In this document: in pieces, positions 62,897 through 64,000 of the stretch | How the letters are laid out: each line of letters opens with the position of its first letter | How positions within the stretch are numbered: position 1 is the stretch's first letter | Assembly: GCA_900316315.1 (NCBI GenBank) | Contig: ONCK01000003.1 | Span: 1 to 64,000, forward strand | Direction of reading: 5' to 3' | Origin: an uncultured Prevotellaceae bacterium | Lineage (GTDB): Bacteria > Bacteroidota > Bacteroidia > Bacteroidales > Bacteroidaceae | DNA length: 64,000 bases | Made by a program: the position numbers and the translations under genes | Notes under the pieces: generated by a model | Told to the model about the DNA's origin: nothing | Database searches by the model: none | What the model saw: the letters and a program-made list of their open reading frames with translations, nothing else

Positions 62897-64000
62897 CTAT
62901 TTTGGGGTTTTGCTAATAAGATTCATACAGTAGGCTCGAAAGTCTTGCCATTTATAATAAGGAGCTATATCACTCTTAATTGGCATTTTCATCTCTCGCT
63001 CGTTGAGCAAGACCTTAACGAGATCAGGTTTGTTTTTGCTTCGATAAAAGATAAACTGCAGATTGGTGGCCATAGGAGTAATCTCATAAGTCTTCCATTG
63101 TTCAGCGACGACATCCGGATTATCAGTGTGCACTCCAAATGAGCCTAAATGAAGCAGAGAGGCAATGGGCATCACGACAATATCATGGCCGAAGCGCAGG
63201 GTAACATTGTGGGATTTGCTCCGTGCTAGACAAGTATCCGCTGTATGAATGATATTGAGCAGCGTATGCACCTTATAATAGGGCATAGCGTAACTCGTAT
63301 AGGAGTTAAAGCCCATTTTTAGGAACCAGCGGAAATTATTATACTTCCAAATGTCATAGATTTCTTCTGGGGTAAATATGGAATACAGGTCAAAGAAGCC
63401 GCCTCGCGTTTGGTCGACATCCTGATTTTGCAAGATACCGGCAAGCCCCAGGAGTCTGTACATCAATAGGTGACGCTTTACATGCCTATGAACATATGCA
63501 CTATCTGTAAATAGGACCGACATCAGACGTTCAGGCCTGATCAACTCCTGCTCCAATTTGCATGACACGGCGTCAATCTTTCTTTTGTCTTGATACTTCT
63601 TGATGGTCGGGTTTTCTTCATTCAGATAATAGTAGTCTGCATATGATGCATCACTATTAAGCGTAAGATGAGGGCAGAGTGCCTTGAGGGTCACACACTC
63701 ATTCAGCATGGAGAGCACACTTCGGACAACCGGCGTACTATGGGCCTCTACATGGACATCGCCGCGAAACACTTCCGGATAATTGTGCACCATGCGGCGT
63801 GCTATGCCTTGATGTTGCAAAGCCCCGAGTCGGGTGAGATCTCCTATCCGGTGGATAGACAGTCGGTAAACAGAGTCCGTCACTTGATAGACATGCTCTC
63901 CAAGCGGTGTGAGCACTCCATGCTCGTGAGCCTTTCGCATCGTATAATAGGGCACCGTGTATCCTACGGAGTCGGAGTGATAGCGGGAGCCATGACGCGC
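62897..64000 (-). CDS. Histidine acid phosphatase family protein, copy 2 (5' end outside window)
   Basis: This paralog of copy 1 runs off the right edge: the reading is open to position 64000 and ends there with the catalytic ARHGSRYHSD. The matching HD is in RFGHDIVVMP, and QHQGIARRMVHNYP, EAHSTPVVRSVLSMLN and SDASYADYYYL mirror copy 1. The signal peptide would lie beyond the window. Both active-site parts are kept, so it should be active. The next gene on the strand (copy 1) starts 23 bases after its stop, so the two are likely one operon. Confidence 0.88.
   Translation of the reverse strand, partial: ARHGSRYHSDSVGYTVPYYTMRKAHEHGVLTPLGEHVYQVTDSVYRLSIHRIGDLTRLGALQHQGIARRMVHNYPEVFRGDVHVEAHSTPVVRSVLSMLNECVTLKALCPHLTLNSDASYADYYYLNEENPTIKKYQDKRKIDAVSCKLEQELIRPERLMSVLFTDSAYVHRHVKRHLLMYRLLGLAGILQNQDVDQTRGGFFDLYSIFTPEEIYDIWKYNNFRWFLKMGFNSYTSYAMPYYKVHTLLNIIHTADTCLARSKSHNVTLRFGHDIVVMPIASLLHLGSFGVHTDNPDVVAEQWKTYEITPMATNLQFIFYRSKNKPDLVKVLLNEREMKMPIKSDIAPYYKWQDFRAYCMNLISKTPK

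Noticed and set aside
1..64000. CRISPR array, restriction-modification, toxin-antitoxin or phage module
   Set aside because: No regularly spaced direct repeats with spacers and no nuclease, methylase or phage structural genes are visible; the PglZ domain at 19383-20930 belongs to PorX and is not a BREX system.

Overview
The window looks like chromosomal DNA from the order Bacteroidales (phylum Bacteroidota). The evidence is the repeated TAnnTTTG -7 promoter element, often 20 nt from an upstream TTG; the nqrABCDEF operon; the PorW/PorX pair linked to type IX secretion; a metalloprotease with a C-terminal sorting-type domain; an N-acylornithine-type arginine pathway; and a stand-alone AICAR transformylase. 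Family or genus cannot be settled from the sequence alone. No rRNA, CRISPR array or intact mobile element is present.

Layout. 1-400: the end of a DDE transposase gene and a strong hairpin. 411-4249 (minus): an AICAR transformylase / HAD phosphatase / panB / MFS operon. 4473-7387 (minus): a TPR protein and an exported CocE-type hydrolase, divergent from an exported nucleoside hydrolase (7488-8564). 8668-9377: a decayed ISL3-type transposase. 9477-13131 (plus): a galactose operon of galM, an FHS sugar permease and galK, closed by a terminator. 13432-13506: tRNA-Pro(GGG). 13814-21485 (plus): a compact run of aroA, a Cys-rich membrane protein, a metal ABC permease, porW, porX and tsaE. 21486-22990: a junkyard with gene remnants and a probable integrase N-terminus. 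23008-28776 (minus): the Na+-pumping NADH:quinone reductase. 29137-31960 (minus): a DUF4923-like protein and an M6 protease. 32264-32929 (plus): a short CbpA-type co-chaperone. 32976-41126 (minus): a complete arginine cluster, GNAT-argG-argC-argD-argF'-argB-argE-argH. 41853-43527 (plus): lptB and an RluA-type pseudouridine synthase. 43540-45940: repeats and a frameshifted TonB-domain gene. 45941-47761 (minus): recQ. 48405-54591 (plus): dipeptidyl peptidase III, a helical-repeat protein, a Fur regulator, purA and a catalytically degenerate GH2-like protein. 54913-56304: an SLC6-type transporter. 56975-58174 (minus): a uracil/xanthine permease with a hairpin leader. 58528-61410: two tandem metallophosphoesterases, facing two tandem histidine acid phosphatases (61599-64000, minus).

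How the genes fit together. The arginine cluster encodes every step from glutamate acylation to argininosuccinate lyase, and residue 90 of the carbamoyltransferase points to succinylated intermediates. PorW and PorX imply regulation or assembly of a type IX system, for which the M6 protease is a plausible cargo. The far end is an export-directed phosphate-ester-cleaving locus.

The items most worth following up are a covarying intergenic hairpin family with a conserved C/A mismatch, a GH2-like protein that has lost the catalytic Asn-Glu, a co-chaperone missing one substrate-binding domain, a Cys4 tail on the presumed N-acylglutamate synthase, and diverged repeats around the TonB pseudogene.
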